64,000 nt of DNA from Cytobacillus depressus (GCF_008923245.1 NZ_WBOS01000017.1:39357-103356), one strand, 5' to 3'. Numbered from the stretch's first letter, positions 1-8,261 are shown. Notes: generated from the letters alone by a model not told the origin. Program-made: numbers and translations.

Positions 1-715
1 CTATCAGCCTATCTTTGACGTTCTCTATGAAGCCAGATGGCATATGCACTTCAATCCTATCAGTAAGATTTAACATCGTAATCATAACATCCTGAAAGGT
101 AGCCAGATCCTCCTGACATTCTTGACAATGATAAATATGTACTTCTAAATCAATCTTTTTCGACCGATCCATCTTTCTTTCTAAGTAATCGAGATAATCC
201 TTTTGATACTCCCTGCAGCCATGAAAGGTTGATCCGGACCACATTTCATTTCTTATTGACTGAATTCCGGAAAACAAAAGCTCTTTCAACTTTTCTGCTG
301 AAACATGGAGAAGATGTGCCGCTTCCTCCCGAGAGAATCCTTGTACATATGTTAGGACCATCGCATCTTTCTCGTCCTGTTGCAATTGATCAAATGCTTT
401 AAATAAATCCTTACGTGTTTCGCTTTCCTCCGAAGCTTGTAAACTTCTATCACGAGAAAGCTCTCGACAATTATGTATGAAAATGGATGTAACCCACGTT
501 TCGAATGGTGAGTTCCCTTTCAATCGAGGCCATTCCTTTTGGACTTGAATAATGGACCGGTAAAAAAGCTCTTCCATTTGCTGCTGATTACTCAGATAGC
601 ACCAACCAAGTGTATAAAACGATTGTTGATGTAGATCGAACCAATCGACGATGGATTCCACGCCTTTTTCTCTGAATGTAGTGGTAGATATGGGATCGAT
701 TTTTGCTGGAATCAT
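1..715 (-). CDS. ECF-like RNA polymerase sigma factor with C-terminal zinc motif (partial)
   Basis: The reading frame stays open through the left edge, so at least 238 residues are seen and the C-terminus is missing. Residues about 30-90 resemble sigma region 2 and 105-155 resemble region 4 (a helix-turn-helix around FSREEAAHLLHVS). After this come Cys167 and His193-x3-Cys197-x2-Cys200, the zinc-binding anti-sigma (ZAS/zf-HC2) pattern. The protein therefore looks like a sigma factor fused to its own anti-sigma-like sensor. The start ATG at 715 is preceded by AAAGGGGG at a distance of 8; an in-frame ATG at 721 sits too close to that site. No partner gene is visible. The assignment rests on motif reading only, and region 2 is divergent. 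Confidence 0.7.
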   Translation of the reverse strand, partial: MIPAKIDPISTTTFREKGVESIVDWFDLHQQSFYTLGWCYLSNQQQMEELFYRSIIQVQKEWPRLKGNSPFETWVTSIFIHNCRELSRDRSLQASEESETRKDLFKAFDQLQQDEKDAMVLTYVQGFSREEAAHLLHVSAEKLKELLFSGIQSIRNEMWSGSTFHGCREYQKDYLDYLERKMDRSKKIDLEVHIYHCQECQEDLATFQDVMITMLNLTDRIEVHMPSGFIENVKDRLI

Positions 716-1155
716 AAGCATGTCCCCCTTTTGGACGTAATTCACTCTTCGATGTTAATTGTTGTACACATTTGGAATTTGATCGTCATTCCATGAAAGC
801 CAATCTTTTTTATCAACAAATGACAATTATTATAAATATTGGCTTATTATATAGAATATCAAACTTCTTATTCGTTCGTAAGTCTATGTGTTTATTATCT
901 AACTATTCAAAGTTGCTTCCTTCTCTTACCTACTTTTATTTACTCTAATTTTTCATTGCCTACTTTTTCTCACTTCTGATCTAATGCACCTTTTTTTATT
1001 GTTGTTATTACGTGATCATCTCATCAATTTTTAATGTTCTTATTATATTTATCTCATTTAAGGAGTCTATCATTTGAAACAAGGAACAAGATAATAACTT
1101 ATAAAAAAACATTAAATGAATATATATAAGCATTAAAAATTGGAGGTTGTTTATT
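716..1155. other. AT-rich intergenic region, divergent promoters expected
   Basis: This stretch separates the leftward sigma-factor gene from the rightward YheE-like gene. It is very AT-rich and I see no gene, tRNA or clear hairpin in it. Promoters for both neighbours must lie here, but no single box stands out. Confidence 0.5.
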
Positions 1156-1377
1156 ATGTTGTCTAATTTTAATATCGAAAAAACATTATTTAAAAACCAA
1201 TTCTCTGAAAGATATCAGTTTGTATTAAATCATAAAGGAAAAAATTTAAAAGGTCTTTATCATAATGGAGAGATTATGTGGTTTAATCCTCAACCTATAA
1301 ATTACCTTAAGGAAAAACATTTAGACAAAATCGAATCTAAAGTTCATAAAAAAATGAAAAAACATTTATTGCATTAA
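1156..1377 (+). CDS. YheE-like small protein (DUF5342 type)
   Basis: The product is a 73-residue, lysine-rich protein. The central pattern of a KGLYHNGEIMWF-like strand pair and a basic helical tail resembles the Bacillus YheE family, whose function is unknown. The ATG at 1156 has GGAGG at 1142-1146, 9 bases upstream; an in-frame TTG at 1147 abuts that site and is less likely. The gene stands alone and is AT-rich compared with the neighbouring metabolic genes. The family assignment comes from memory of the pattern and is moderate. Confidence 0.6.
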   Translation: MLSNFNIEKTLFKNQFSERYQFVLNHKGKNLKGLYHNGEIMWFNPQPINYLKEKHLDKIESKVHKKMKKHLLH

Positions 1378-1514
1378 TTAACATATGAAGCTTTTTATTA
1401 GCTGGTTTTAGGTAAAGGAAGAAGAATTCATTTCTCACACCTAACTAACGGTTTTACAGGTATTTCAATCTCGTTCCTTGCCTACCATAAGGAATAGCTT
1501 TCAGAAACAAAAAA

Positions 1515-1554
1515 GCTATCCAAACAGTCGGGAGAGCCTAACTGTCTGGATAGC
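1515..1554 (-). terminator. Intrinsic terminator of the HesB-like gene
   Basis: A 14-bp stem (GCTATCCAGACAGT pairing with ACTGTTTGGATAGC, one mismatch or wobble) is followed on the minus strand by TTTTTTGTTT. It begins 5 bases after the stop codon of the HesB-like gene, which supports that stop rather than the internal TGA as the true gene end. Confidence 0.85.
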
Positions 1555-1558
1555 AGCT

Positions 1559-1849
1559 TCACAATTTTATTAATTGAAACTTGCCTATCCCAAAAACATC
1601 ATTAACATAATCAAGCTTCGTCCGATCAAAATACACATAATCTCTTTCGTGAATTAATAGATGAATCCCATCTACTTCAAACTCTTTATCATGACTTAAA
1701 GGCTGCTCCTCCAGAGACAGCTTTAACTGAGGGCCCCCTCAGCCAATCCCCATAGATAAGCGGACGAACAGTTTTTCCGCTTCATCTTTCTGTTCTTTTT
1801 GAATCGCATCAGCAAGAATATTAGCGGCACTAGCTGTTAATTTAATCAT
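1559..1849 (-). CDS. HesB-like selenoprotein (in-frame TGA read as Sec37)
   Basis: The ATG at 1849 has AGAGGTG about 7 bases upstream. The frame runs 96 codons to a TGA at 1561-1559, interrupted by one TGA at 1741-1739 (codon 37). That TGA falls in RLSMGIG-x-GGPQL, where HesB/IscA-family proteins carry the conserved metal-binding cysteine. Homology-like sequence continues smoothly on both sides, ending in FGIGKFQLIKL, and a terminator follows at once. A potential SECIS hairpin lies just 3' of the TGA. selA and selD are in the same window. HesB-like proteins are a known bacterial selenoprotein family. The protein has no Cys at all and lacks the C-terminal CxC of IscA, so Sec37 would be its only thiol/selenol ligand. 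The role is probably in Fe-S or redox chemistry, but the exact substrate is unknown. Pseudogene is the alternative. Confidence 0.85.
1696..1726 (-). promoter_or_regulatory. Candidate bacterial SECIS element in the HesB-like mRNA
   Basis: Twelve bases after the TGA, the mRNA can fold as UUAAAG-CUG-(U bulge)-CUC, loop UGGAG, GAG-CAG-(C bulge)-CUUUAA. The apical loop starts 25 nt after the TGA and has G at positions 2 and 3. A bulged U in the upper stem also occurs in the E. coli fdhF SECIS that SelB recognises. The fold was derived by hand. Confidence 0.7.
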
Positions 1850-1992
1850 TGTAATCACCTCTTTGTCCTATTATACCCCTTCTCCATTTTAATTTTTAAA
1901 GAAATGCTCTTAACTAATCTCGTGGAATATATGTCGAAAGATTCCTAATTTTGTATTATAGTATATTTAGATCTTTTGATAAGGAGAACTAT

Positions 1993-3147
1993 ATGAAGAG
2001 CAAATCATCCATTATTCTTTCAGTGCTTTTTTGTTTTGGACTAATTATTTTATCAACTACCCTTATTATTAGAATGTATAATGAAACACAAAACAAAGAA
2101 ATGGTCCATCTGCCAATCCATGTACATGCGGCAAAGCAAGCAAGTGTTAGCCCAAAATATTTTGAAGAAACGATTTCACTTGGGGCTATTGGTGATATTC
2201 TTATTCATGATTGGGTGTATAATGATGCTAGAACAGGAACTGGATATGATTTTAATCCGATGTTCAAGCATGTCGCAAAAAAACTCCAAGAGCCCGATCT
2301 TCTGCTTGCCAATCAGGAAACGATTTTAGGCGGAACAGAATTTGGCATTTCCAGCTATCCACTTTTTAATAGTCCACAAGAAGTGGGAGATGCTTTAATC
2401 AATGCTGGAGTGGATATTGTTTCAACAGCCAACAATCATTCGCTTGATAAAGGTGAGAAAGGGTTGATTGCGTCGATTGACTATATGGATAAAATTCGCC
2501 TTCCACATGTCGGTACCTATCGAAATCACGAGGAACAGCAATCACTCGTTATATTATCTAGAAAAGGCATTAAAGTAGCATATCTTTCCTACACTTATGG
2601 GACGAATGGGATTCCCATTCCCAAAGGGAAAGATTATCTTGTTAATCTAATTAATAAGGAGGCAATGAAGGCCGAGATTCATCACGCCAAAGAAAAAGCG
2701 GACGTTGTTGTCATGAGTCTTCATTGGGGAAATGAGTATCAGCGGTACCCGGCAGAAGAACAAAAAGTATTAGGGAAATTTTTAATTAATGAAGGAGTGG
2801 ACGTTTTATTCGGTCATCATCCACATGTACTACAGCCAATGGAATGGATGAAGACTGAGGACGGTCGCGATGCCCTCATTGTTTATTCATTAGGAAACTT
2901 TCTTTCCGGACAAAATAGGGATTACAAAGACATTGGCGGCATGACTACCATTGAGGTCACAAAAATAAGGGATGAAAATGGAGTAACCATTCAGTTAGCC
3001 AATCCAGCCTTTTTTCCTACCTTTGTATCTCATCAAAATTTGAAAAATTATCGTGTCGTTCCGCTCAATGAAGCTGGCAATTTCGGTTTAAAAAACGCCA
3101 CAGAAAAATATCAGGAAATTCAGCACCATATGATGGGGAATCTGTAA
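1993..3147 (+). CDS. CapA/PgsA-type phosphoesterase, membrane anchored
   Basis: The product has 384 residues with an N-terminal membrane anchor (about residues 8-28). The CapA metallophosphatase motifs follow in order: GAIGDILIH, LLLANQETILGG, STANNHSLDKG, SLHWGNEYQRYP, LFGHHPHVLQP and YSLGNFLSG. The conserved D, N and H residues would bind two metals. CapA/PgsA family members take part in poly-gamma-glutamate or capsule synthesis, but no pgsB/pgsC genes are next to it, so the role here is unproven. The ATG at 1993 follows AAGGAG at 1981-1986; the in-frame TTG at 1951 lacks a ribosome site. Confidence 0.88.
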   Translation: MKSKSSIILSVLFCFGLIILSTTLIIRMYNETQNKEMVHLPIHVHAAKQASVSPKYFEETISLGAIGDILIHDWVYNDARTGTGYDFNPMFKHVAKKLQEPDLLLANQETILGGTEFGISSYPLFNSPQEVGDALINAGVDIVSTANNHSLDKGEKGLIASIDYMDKIRLPHVGTYRNHEEQQSLVILSRKGIKVAYLSYTYGTNGIPIPKGKDYLVNLINKEAMKAEIHHAKEKADVVVMSLHWGNEYQRYPAEEQKVLGKFLINEGVDVLFGHHPHVLQPMEWMKTEDGRDALIVYSLGNFLSGQNRDYKDIGGMTTIEVTKIRDENGVTIQLANPAFFPTFVSHQNLKNYRVVPLNEAGNFGLKNATEKYQEIQHHMMGNL

Positions 3148-3195
3148 TTTTATTGGATAAACATTCATGAAATGTTAAGCGAGAGGATGACAGTA

Positions 3196-4014
3196 ATGAC
3201 GGTTTTGCGAAGGCAAACAGACGTCTTAAGATATGTGCAGCTATTCTTATTTGTTGTCATCATGATCCTAACTCAAAATAAGCAATTCTATATCACTTTT
3301 ACTGTACTATTAGCAATGATCATTTTTATGTCGATTGCCTCAATTCAGACCCGAGTTTTTGTATGGGCGATGATTGCGTATTCACTCGGTTATTTAGTAT
3401 TATTATACGGGGACAGGCTTATTGATAAACTACCACTTAATATTAGCTCACTAATGATATTAAATCGTGGTTTATTATTAATTCCCATCTTTTTTATGGC
3501 GTACGTCATTAAAAAGTTTAATCGTAATTGGAGTCATTATGTAAAAAAGCCAAACTGGCAAGCTAAGATTTCATTTCCTTTCATATGGAAGGGATTTCAT
3601 ACGGTTTCAATAAAATTGTTTTTACTTATTGCTTTTTTTATTAATTTTGTAGTTTTTATTCCTTTCATTTCTATTTCAAATATGAATCTAATGGACCCAT
3701 CCTTTTTATTATTTATCATATTTTTCTCAATTGTTAATGGCATATTGGAGGAGATTCTATGGAGAGGGATCGTATTAACGAGATTCGTTGATTTAGCTGG
3801 TGAAAAAGCCGCTGTTTTATTTTCGGGAATTGGCTTTGGACTTTCTCACCTTGCCTTTGGTTACTCTTGGTTCGTATGTCTTGGCTTTGCAATTGGCGGA
3901 ATTTTCTATGCTGGTGTTACCATTCGATCTGGCAGCCTGCTTCCTGCAATCATTTGGCATTTCTTTTTCAACATTTTAATGATTTTAAGTGGGATTATTC
4001 CATATATAGGCTAA
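3196..4014 (+). CDS. CPBP family intramembrane metalloprotease
   Basis: The product has 272 residues with about eight hydrophobic segments. The CAAX-protease/bacteriocin-processing (Abi) motifs are present near the C-terminus: EExxxR in LEEILWRGIV, a following histidine in GFGLSHLAFG, and HxxxN in IIWHFFFNIL. These glutamates and histidines form the membrane-embedded metal site in the family. Substrates are usually unknown in Bacilli. The ATG at 3196 is preferred because GAGAGG lies 9 bases upstream; an in-frame ATG at 3172 lies before that site. It sits about 50 bases after the CapA-like gene, probably in the same transcript. Confidence 0.85.
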   Translation: MTVLRRQTDVLRYVQLFLFVVIMILTQNKQFYITFTVLLAMIIFMSIASIQTRVFVWAMIAYSLGYLVLLYGDRLIDKLPLNISSLMILNRGLLLIPIFFMAYVIKKFNRNWSHYVKKPNWQAKISFPFIWKGFHTVSIKLFLLIAFFINFVVFIPFISISNMNLMDPSFLLFIIFFSIVNGILEEILWRGIVLTRFVDLAGEKAAVLFSGIGFGLSHLAFGYSWFVCLGFAIGGIFYAGVTIRSGSLLPAIIWHFFFNILMILSGIIPYIG

Positions 4015-4049
4015 ATAACTAATTGTTGAAGACTTAAGGAGGAATTATT

Positions 4050-4337
4050 TTGAAAATACATATTAGCAATAAAGCGGCAGCTTGGTTTGAAGAAGAAATG
4101 TTTTTAAATAAAGGAGATTATGTGCGCTTTTTTGCCCGCTATGGAGGCTGCAGTACCGTTCAGCAAGGCTTTTCATTAGGCATAGCGAAAGATGAGCCAG
4201 TTATTGCCGGTGCAGAAACAATAAAGAACGGCATTACCTATTATATTGAAGAAAAAGATCTGTGGTATTTCGACAATCATGATCTTCATGTGGAATTTAA
4301 TGAGATGGCGAAAGAGCCCGACTATAAATACATCTAA
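4050..4337 (+). CDS. yneR: HesB/YadR/YfhF family protein YneR
   Basis: The 95-residue protein matches B. subtilis YneR in length and in motifs (RYGGCSTVQQGFSLGI near residue 30 and YIEEKDLWYFDNHDLHVEFNE near the C-terminus). It is a small member of the HesB/IscA-like fold with no CxC tail; its function is unknown. It starts with TTG at 4050, preceded by AAGGAGG. The convergent yneQ gene next door supports the assignment. A second, TGA-containing HesB-type protein is encoded 2.2 kb to the left. Confidence 0.85.
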   Translation: MKIHISNKAAAWFEEEMFLNKGDYVRFFARYGGCSTVQQGFSLGIAKDEPVIAGAETIKNGITYYIEEKDLWYFDNHDLHVEFNEMAKEPDYKYI

Positions 4338-4384
4338 AAAACCCTTTTCATTCACCTGAATTTTGGGAGAATGAAAAGGGTTTT
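4338..4384. terminator. Bidirectional terminator between yneR and yneQ
   Basis: A 16-bp perfect stem (AAAACCCTTTTCATTC with GAATGAAAAGGGTTTT) begins directly after the yneR stop codon. A/T runs on both sides suit termination from either direction. Confidence 0.9.
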
Positions 4385-4442
4385 CATATAAGTTATTATG
4401 CCTTTCCTCGTTAAAAATCAAGAGAAGGTGTATAAAAATGGG

Positions 4443-4748
4443 CTATCTCTTTTTTACTTTCCAAATTTGCTCTAATAATCCTTCTCTTTCAAGAATCTCG
4501 GCTTGCCTCTCACCTATAAGATCAAAATGCGAATAGCCGTCCTTCCGTTGATGGATCCATTCAGCTCTCAAATCATACTTCTTTCCCCATTCAACCAGTT
4601 TATTCATATCACTACAGCCCACCTTGGTGACGGTCTTACAGCCTGGAAAGCGATCATCTAGCCAATAGTGAGTTAGAAATGCGATCTCTCCTCGGTCGAT
4701 TTTTCGCTTCCATTCGTTCAGTTCTTCTTTTTTTATGCCAAATGCCAA
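4443..4748 (-). CDS. yneQ: YneQ-like conserved protein
   Basis: The 101-residue protein starts MAFGIKKEELNEWKRK and contains FLTHYWLDDRFPGCKTVTKVGC, which fits the Bacillus YneQ family, of unknown function. It has two cysteines and a probable mixed alpha/beta fold. Order and orientation next to yneP and yneR match the B. subtilis locus. Confidence 0.85.
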   Translation of the reverse strand: MAFGIKKEELNEWKRKIDRGEIAFLTHYWLDDRFPGCKTVTKVGCSDMNKLVEWGKKYDLRAEWIHQRKDGYSHFDLIGERQAEILEREGLLEQIWKVKKR

Positions 4749-4787
4749 AGATGCATCTCTCCTTAAAACTAATAATTGGATAAAATT

Positions 4788-5219
4788 TTACACATTAACG
4801 GTTTGCTTTTTTGCTTTTTCATAGGCTTCATGCCAATTTGGATAATATTTCTTTACAGATATCGGACGGAAACTTTCCTTCTTAACACATACATGCTTGG
4901 ACAATCCCGAAACAGCCAGTTCGCCTTCTTCTGTATAAATATCATAGCCGTAGCAAATTCGAAGTCCGTCATACTCTTCAATCCATGTTTTTACGATTGC
5001 TTTTTCCCCATAGCGAAGGGGCTTCTTATAAGAAACTTGAATATCTAATACCGGTGAAATGATGCCATCCTTCTCCATCTCCGCATAATTAAAGCCTAAA
5101 TCTTTAATCAGCTGTGTTCGTCCTACTTCCATCCAGACTAAATAATTTGCATGATAAACGACACCCATTTGGTCGGTTTCTGCATATCTTACTTCTATTT
5201 CCTTCGTTGACACTAACAT
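4788..5219 (-). CDS. yneP: Acyl-CoA thioesterase YneP (hotdog fold)
   Basis: The 143-residue single-domain hotdog protein of the YbgC/4-hydroxybenzoyl-CoA thioesterase type begins EIEVRYAETDQMGVVYHANYLVWME, where Asp15 is the expected catalytic residue. It should hydrolyse acyl-CoA thioesters in the cytoplasm; the natural substrate is unknown. The gene lies immediately downstream of the double-AAA ATPase gene (stop and start 2 bases apart), so the two are probably cotranscribed. Confidence 0.88.
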   Translation of the reverse strand: MLVSTKEIEVRYAETDQMGVVYHANYLVWMEVGRTQLIKDLGFNYAEMEKDGIISPVLDIQVSYKKPLRYGEKAIVKTWIEEYDGLRICYGYDIYTEEGELAVSGLSKHVCVKKESFRPISVKKYYPNWHEAYEKAKKQTVNV

Positions 5220-5221
5220 CC

Positions 5222-7543
5222 TTATTCCCCCATTCGGTTGATAGCCTTTTCAAAATCGGCCTTATCAAGAATAGAAACATTTTTGAGCGACTGCTCATTC
5301 GGCTCATCTGATAAGAGTCTCAATGCTTGGAACTGGATCGCTTCGTCCGTTAAATTAGTCGCAAAGCGGCCATTTCCGTTTACACGCATACTTTGTAATG
5401 CCTCTCCTAAAAAATTAATCGCATGCTCTGTTAATTCGTATTGATAGTTTGCCGCATATGAAATAATAATTTGCAGCAACTCTACAGCCGTATAATCATT
5501 AAAGTAGAAAAACTTCTTAAATCTTGATTTTAATCCTGGGTTACTTTGGAGCAGTTCTTCCATTTCCTTCGGGTATCCAGCAAGGATGACGACTAAATTC
5601 TCATTATGCTTTGTCATTTCGTCAACGAGTGTATCAATCACCTCTTTGCCGAAATCTCCCTTAGATTGCGAAAATAACGAATAAGCTTCGTCAATAAATA
5701 ATACTCCGCCAAGAGCTTCCTTTACTTTCTTCTTCGTTTTGATTGCTGTTTGCCCAACATAGCCAGCAACAAAATCAGCGCGGCTGGCAACGATTAAATG
5801 CCCTCTCTTTAAAAAGCCGCACTCTTGTAAAAGCTCTGCATAAATTTTTGCAACTGTTGTTTTACCTGTACCTGGATTCCCAATAAAAGTGGAATGAAGC
5901 TGAATCGGAACAACAGGCAAACCTTTTTCCCTTCTAATTTGCTGCATCTTCACGAAAGACATTAACATATTGACTTCATTTTTCACGGAATCAAGCCCAA
6001 TTAAATTTTGCAATTTATTTTTTGGCTGGATCGGCTCCTTGTGAGCTGATCGTTCAAAATCAGCTTTTTCCAATAATGAAAAGTCCATTATGGAAGGCTC
6101 ATTGGCGAATTTAGCCCCTTTTTTGAATATAGCATCTAAAACAATATTTCTAACAGCGCGAGCGTTCCCAAACGAATCATCGACCCGTTCCAGCTCAATC
6201 CTTTTCTCAAGCTCCTGCTTCGCTTCATCTGTTAAAACATAATCATTTTCAATGGCGAGTTTATCAGCAATTTGCATTAATTCCTCATTATTATAATTCG
6301 TCAAGTGAATAAAATTCGATTGTGGAAAGCGGCTGCGAAGTCCAGGGTTAGCATCTAAAAACTGGCGCATTTCTTCTGGGTAGCCTGCCAAAATGACAGC
6401 AAATTTCCCGCCAAATTCAGAGCCCGTCATTAACGACACAAGTGTATCGATCACAGTTTGCCCGTAGTCACTCCCTGTCTGTCCTTCTTTCTTCAAACTA
6501 TAGGCTTCATCGATGAATAAGACACCGCCAATCGCTTTTTGCACCGCAGCACGCACGTTTTCCTCTGTTTGTCCGACAAATGCTCCAACCAACTGTGAGC
6601 GGTCCACTTCCACCACTTGTTCTTTTGTTAATACACCAAGCTCATGATAAATTTTAGCCAACAATCTTGCTAGCGTTGATTTCCCTGTTCCCGGATTACC
6701 GGTTAAAACCATATGTAAACTATTTTCATCCTTCGATTGAAAACCGAGTGCTTTCCGTTCCTTTTGATATTTAAGAAACTGGTAAAAGTCCTTCATTCGC
6801 CCTTTCACCTTTTCAAGACCAATCAGCTGTTCGAGCTCTTCAATCGGGGTAAGATCCGGCTCAATTTCCTTTTCTTTATCCGCAAAAAGGAGATTCCATT
6901 CATTTTTTATTTCTTCAATCCGCTCTAATGCTTCCTTCATTTCTGTATAATAGGCAGAATGATAAAACACACCGACAACAGACTGAACATACTCATCTGC
7001 CGCTTTTAAAAGAATGAATACTTCCTCTTGAGCATTGTCTAACAGCTCTTCCATATTGGAATATTGCTCAAGAAGTTGATGATCCGTTAATTTGAACTTT
7101 AGCTTCTCAAGCTGATCCTTTTCTTCCTCCACTTTTTCGAGAAATTTCTGGCTAATTTCTTTAATTTGTTCAACGGTTTGCAGTTTTGCTTGCTTATTAT
7201 CCGTTTCACGAATAGGAGGAAAGGATAACATATGTAAAAGATTTTCTTTATTTTTCCACTCTAATTGCTCGATAAATATACCTGCTTTTTCCTGATTGGA
7301 ATTTAAGCTATAAGCTTTTCTAATCCATGCAAGTCCTAAAGAATCCTGATCATTTTTTGCTAGTCTTGAAAGACCGGCAAGGGTCAACACATCGGCTATA
7401 AGTTCTTTATTTTCATTCTGATCTATGTTTTTTATCAAGGCTAATAATGAGGCTTCATTTCTAATGAAGCCATTTTTCTGCAGCTCTTCTTCCCATTGCT
7501 TGATTTGATCGTTATGTAAATTTCTCTGTCTCAACTGTTCCAT
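5222..7543 (-). CDS. Double AAA ATPase of the SpoVK/CbbX family
   Basis: The product has 773 residues. The N-terminal ~235 residues are helical with coiled-coil character, followed by two CbbX-type AAA modules. Module 1 has GNPGTGKSTLARLLAKI and GGVLFIDEAYSL; module 2 has GNPGTGKTTVAKIYAEL and GGVLFIDEAYSL, with arginine-rich PGLRSRF and PGLKSRF segments. B. subtilis SpoVK has one such module, while EccA-like and related proteins also use this ATPase type. It probably remodels protein complexes, but the client is unknown and a sporulation role is only suggested by the nearby spore genes. The weak upstream ribosome site (GAAGTGAT) leaves the start slightly uncertain. Confidence 0.85.
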   Translation of the reverse strand: MEQLRQRNLHNDQIKQWEEELQKNGFIRNEASLLALIKNIDQNENKELIADVLTLAGLSRLAKNDQDSLGLAWIRKAYSLNSNQEKAGIFIEQLEWKNKENLLHMLSFPPIRETDNKQAKLQTVEQIKEISQKFLEKVEEEKDQLEKLKFKLTDHQLLEQYSNMEELLDNAQEEVFILLKAADEYVQSVVGVFYHSAYYTEMKEALERIEEIKNEWNLLFADKEKEIEPDLTPIEELEQLIGLEKVKGRMKDFYQFLKYQKERKALGFQSKDENSLHMVLTGNPGTGKSTLARLLAKIYHELGVLTKEQVVEVDRSQLVGAFVGQTEENVRAAVQKAIGGVLFIDEAYSLKKEGQTGSDYGQTVIDTLVSLMTGSEFGGKFAVILAGYPEEMRQFLDANPGLRSRFPQSNFIHLTNYNNEELMQIADKLAIENDYVLTDEAKQELEKRIELERVDDSFGNARAVRNIVLDAIFKKGAKFANEPSIMDFSLLEKADFERSAHKEPIQPKNKLQNLIGLDSVKNEVNMLMSFVKMQQIRREKGLPVVPIQLHSTFIGNPGTGKTTVAKIYAELLQECGFLKRGHLIVASRADFVAGYVGQTAIKTKKKVKEALGGVLFIDEAYSLFSQSKGDFGKEVIDTLVDEMTKHNENLVVILAGYPKEMEELLQSNPGLKSRFKKFFYFNDYTAVELLQIIISYAANYQYELTEHAINFLGEALQSMRVNGNGRFATNLTDEAIQFQALRLLSDEPNEQSLKNVSILDKADFEKAINRMGE

Positions 7544-7610
7544 CCATCATCACTTCTTTGTCTATATTCCACCTTTATCATATCACATTTATTCATGTCT
7601 AAAAAAACTT

Positions 7611-7637
7611 AAAGACCTGATTTAGAAACCAGGTCTT
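7611..7637 (-). terminator. Terminator of the sspN-tlp transcript
   Basis: On the minus strand AAGACCTG pairs with CAGGTCTT, followed by AAGTTTTTTT. It lies 14 bases beyond the tlp stop codon and upstream of the ATPase gene. Confidence 0.75.
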
Positions 7638-7650
7638 CGCGATTAATTAT

Positions 7651-7887
7651 TTACTGATATCCATTCTGTCTTGCTTGAGTCTCATCTTGAATTTCACTTT
7701 TCATGGCCGCAATACTTTCCTTACGGCGCTCATTTTTCGCAGCAATTCTTGCTCGCTCTTCGCCATCCGTAAACTGCAATGTTTCTTCAGCATCATTCAT
7801 ATTTTCAATTGTGTTTTCAACCATCGTGTTCAGTTTTTCAACGTTATCACTGCGGTCATCTGGTTTAGGTTTATTTTCATAAGCCAT
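7651..7887 (-). CDS. tlp: Small acid-soluble spore protein Tlp
   Basis: The 78-residue hydrophilic protein (PDDRSDNVEKLNTMVENTIENM, then AAKNERRKESIAAMKSEI) matches the Tlp family found in the forespore of Bacillus species. Tlp is made under sigma-G control together with SspN in B. subtilis; here sspN lies just upstream on the same strand. A 120-bp repeat now separates the two genes. Confidence 0.92.
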   Translation of the reverse strand: MAYENKPKPDDRSDNVEKLNTMVENTIENMNDAEETLQFTDGEERARIAAKNERRKESIAAMKSEIQDETQARQNGYQ

Positions 7888-7930
7888 AAATAAATAACCT
7901 CCTATGGAAGATGTAATGATTTGAGTTTTT

Positions 7931-8050
7931 GTCTAGCTCCAGCGGCTAGCCCCTCGAGGTCATAAGCCATTCCATCAAGAAGGTTAAAGAGCAACCTTCT
8001 CGCTGGCCTGTCTTATGCTTGTCGGGGCTGTTCAAGCCGCTTCCGCTTTT
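7931..8050 (-). repeat. Bacillaceae intergenic repeat, copy 1
   Basis: The segment starts GTCTAGCTCCAGCGGCTAG and ends GCTTCCGCTTTT, with GAGGTCATAAGCCA, CTTATGCTTGTCGGGG and an internal self-complementary AAGGTT/AACCTT arm. The same words occur, inverted and with an extra internal block, at 63683-63858. The element starts 5 bases after the sspN stop and lies inside the sspN-tlp operon. GC content is well above the surroundings. The strand is arbitrary. Confidence 0.8.
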
Positions 8051-8054
8051 CTGT

Positions 8055-8198
8055 TTATTCACCTTTTGTTTGGATTACTTGAGGGGTTCCACCTGTATTG
8101 CTCTGCATCTTCTTCCCCTTATTTCCTCCAAAACTGCGTGGCTGTGTACCAATATGGTTAGGGTTATAATTCCCTGGGTGTCCTTTTGGATTACTCAT
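8055..8198 (-). CDS. sspN: Small acid-soluble spore protein N
   Basis: The 47-codon gene begins MSNPKGHPGNYNPNHIGTQP and ends IQTKGE; the glycine, asparagine and lysine composition and the NHIGT...NKGKKMQ pattern fit SspN. The ATG at 8198 is preceded by GAGGAGGGAT. It is the first gene of the expected sspN-tlp pair. SspN is a minor forespore-specific protein. Confidence 0.88.
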   Translation of the reverse strand: MSNPKGHPGNYNPNHIGTQPRSFGGNKGKKMQSNTGGTPQVIQTKGE

Positions 8199-8261
8199 AA
8201 AAATCCCTCCTCATTTTAAAGTATGTACACTTGAGGAGGGGTTCATTTATGGTAATGAATG

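Noticed and set aside
1559..1849. Reading the HesB-like gene as a pseudogene with a nonsense mutation
   Set aside because: The TGA is exactly at the conserved Cys position, a SECIS-like fold follows, the terminator is intact, and selA plus two further genes with the same pattern are in the window.
8019..8219. Plus-strand frame of 66 codons
   Set aside because: It is the reverse strand of sspN and part of the repeat.
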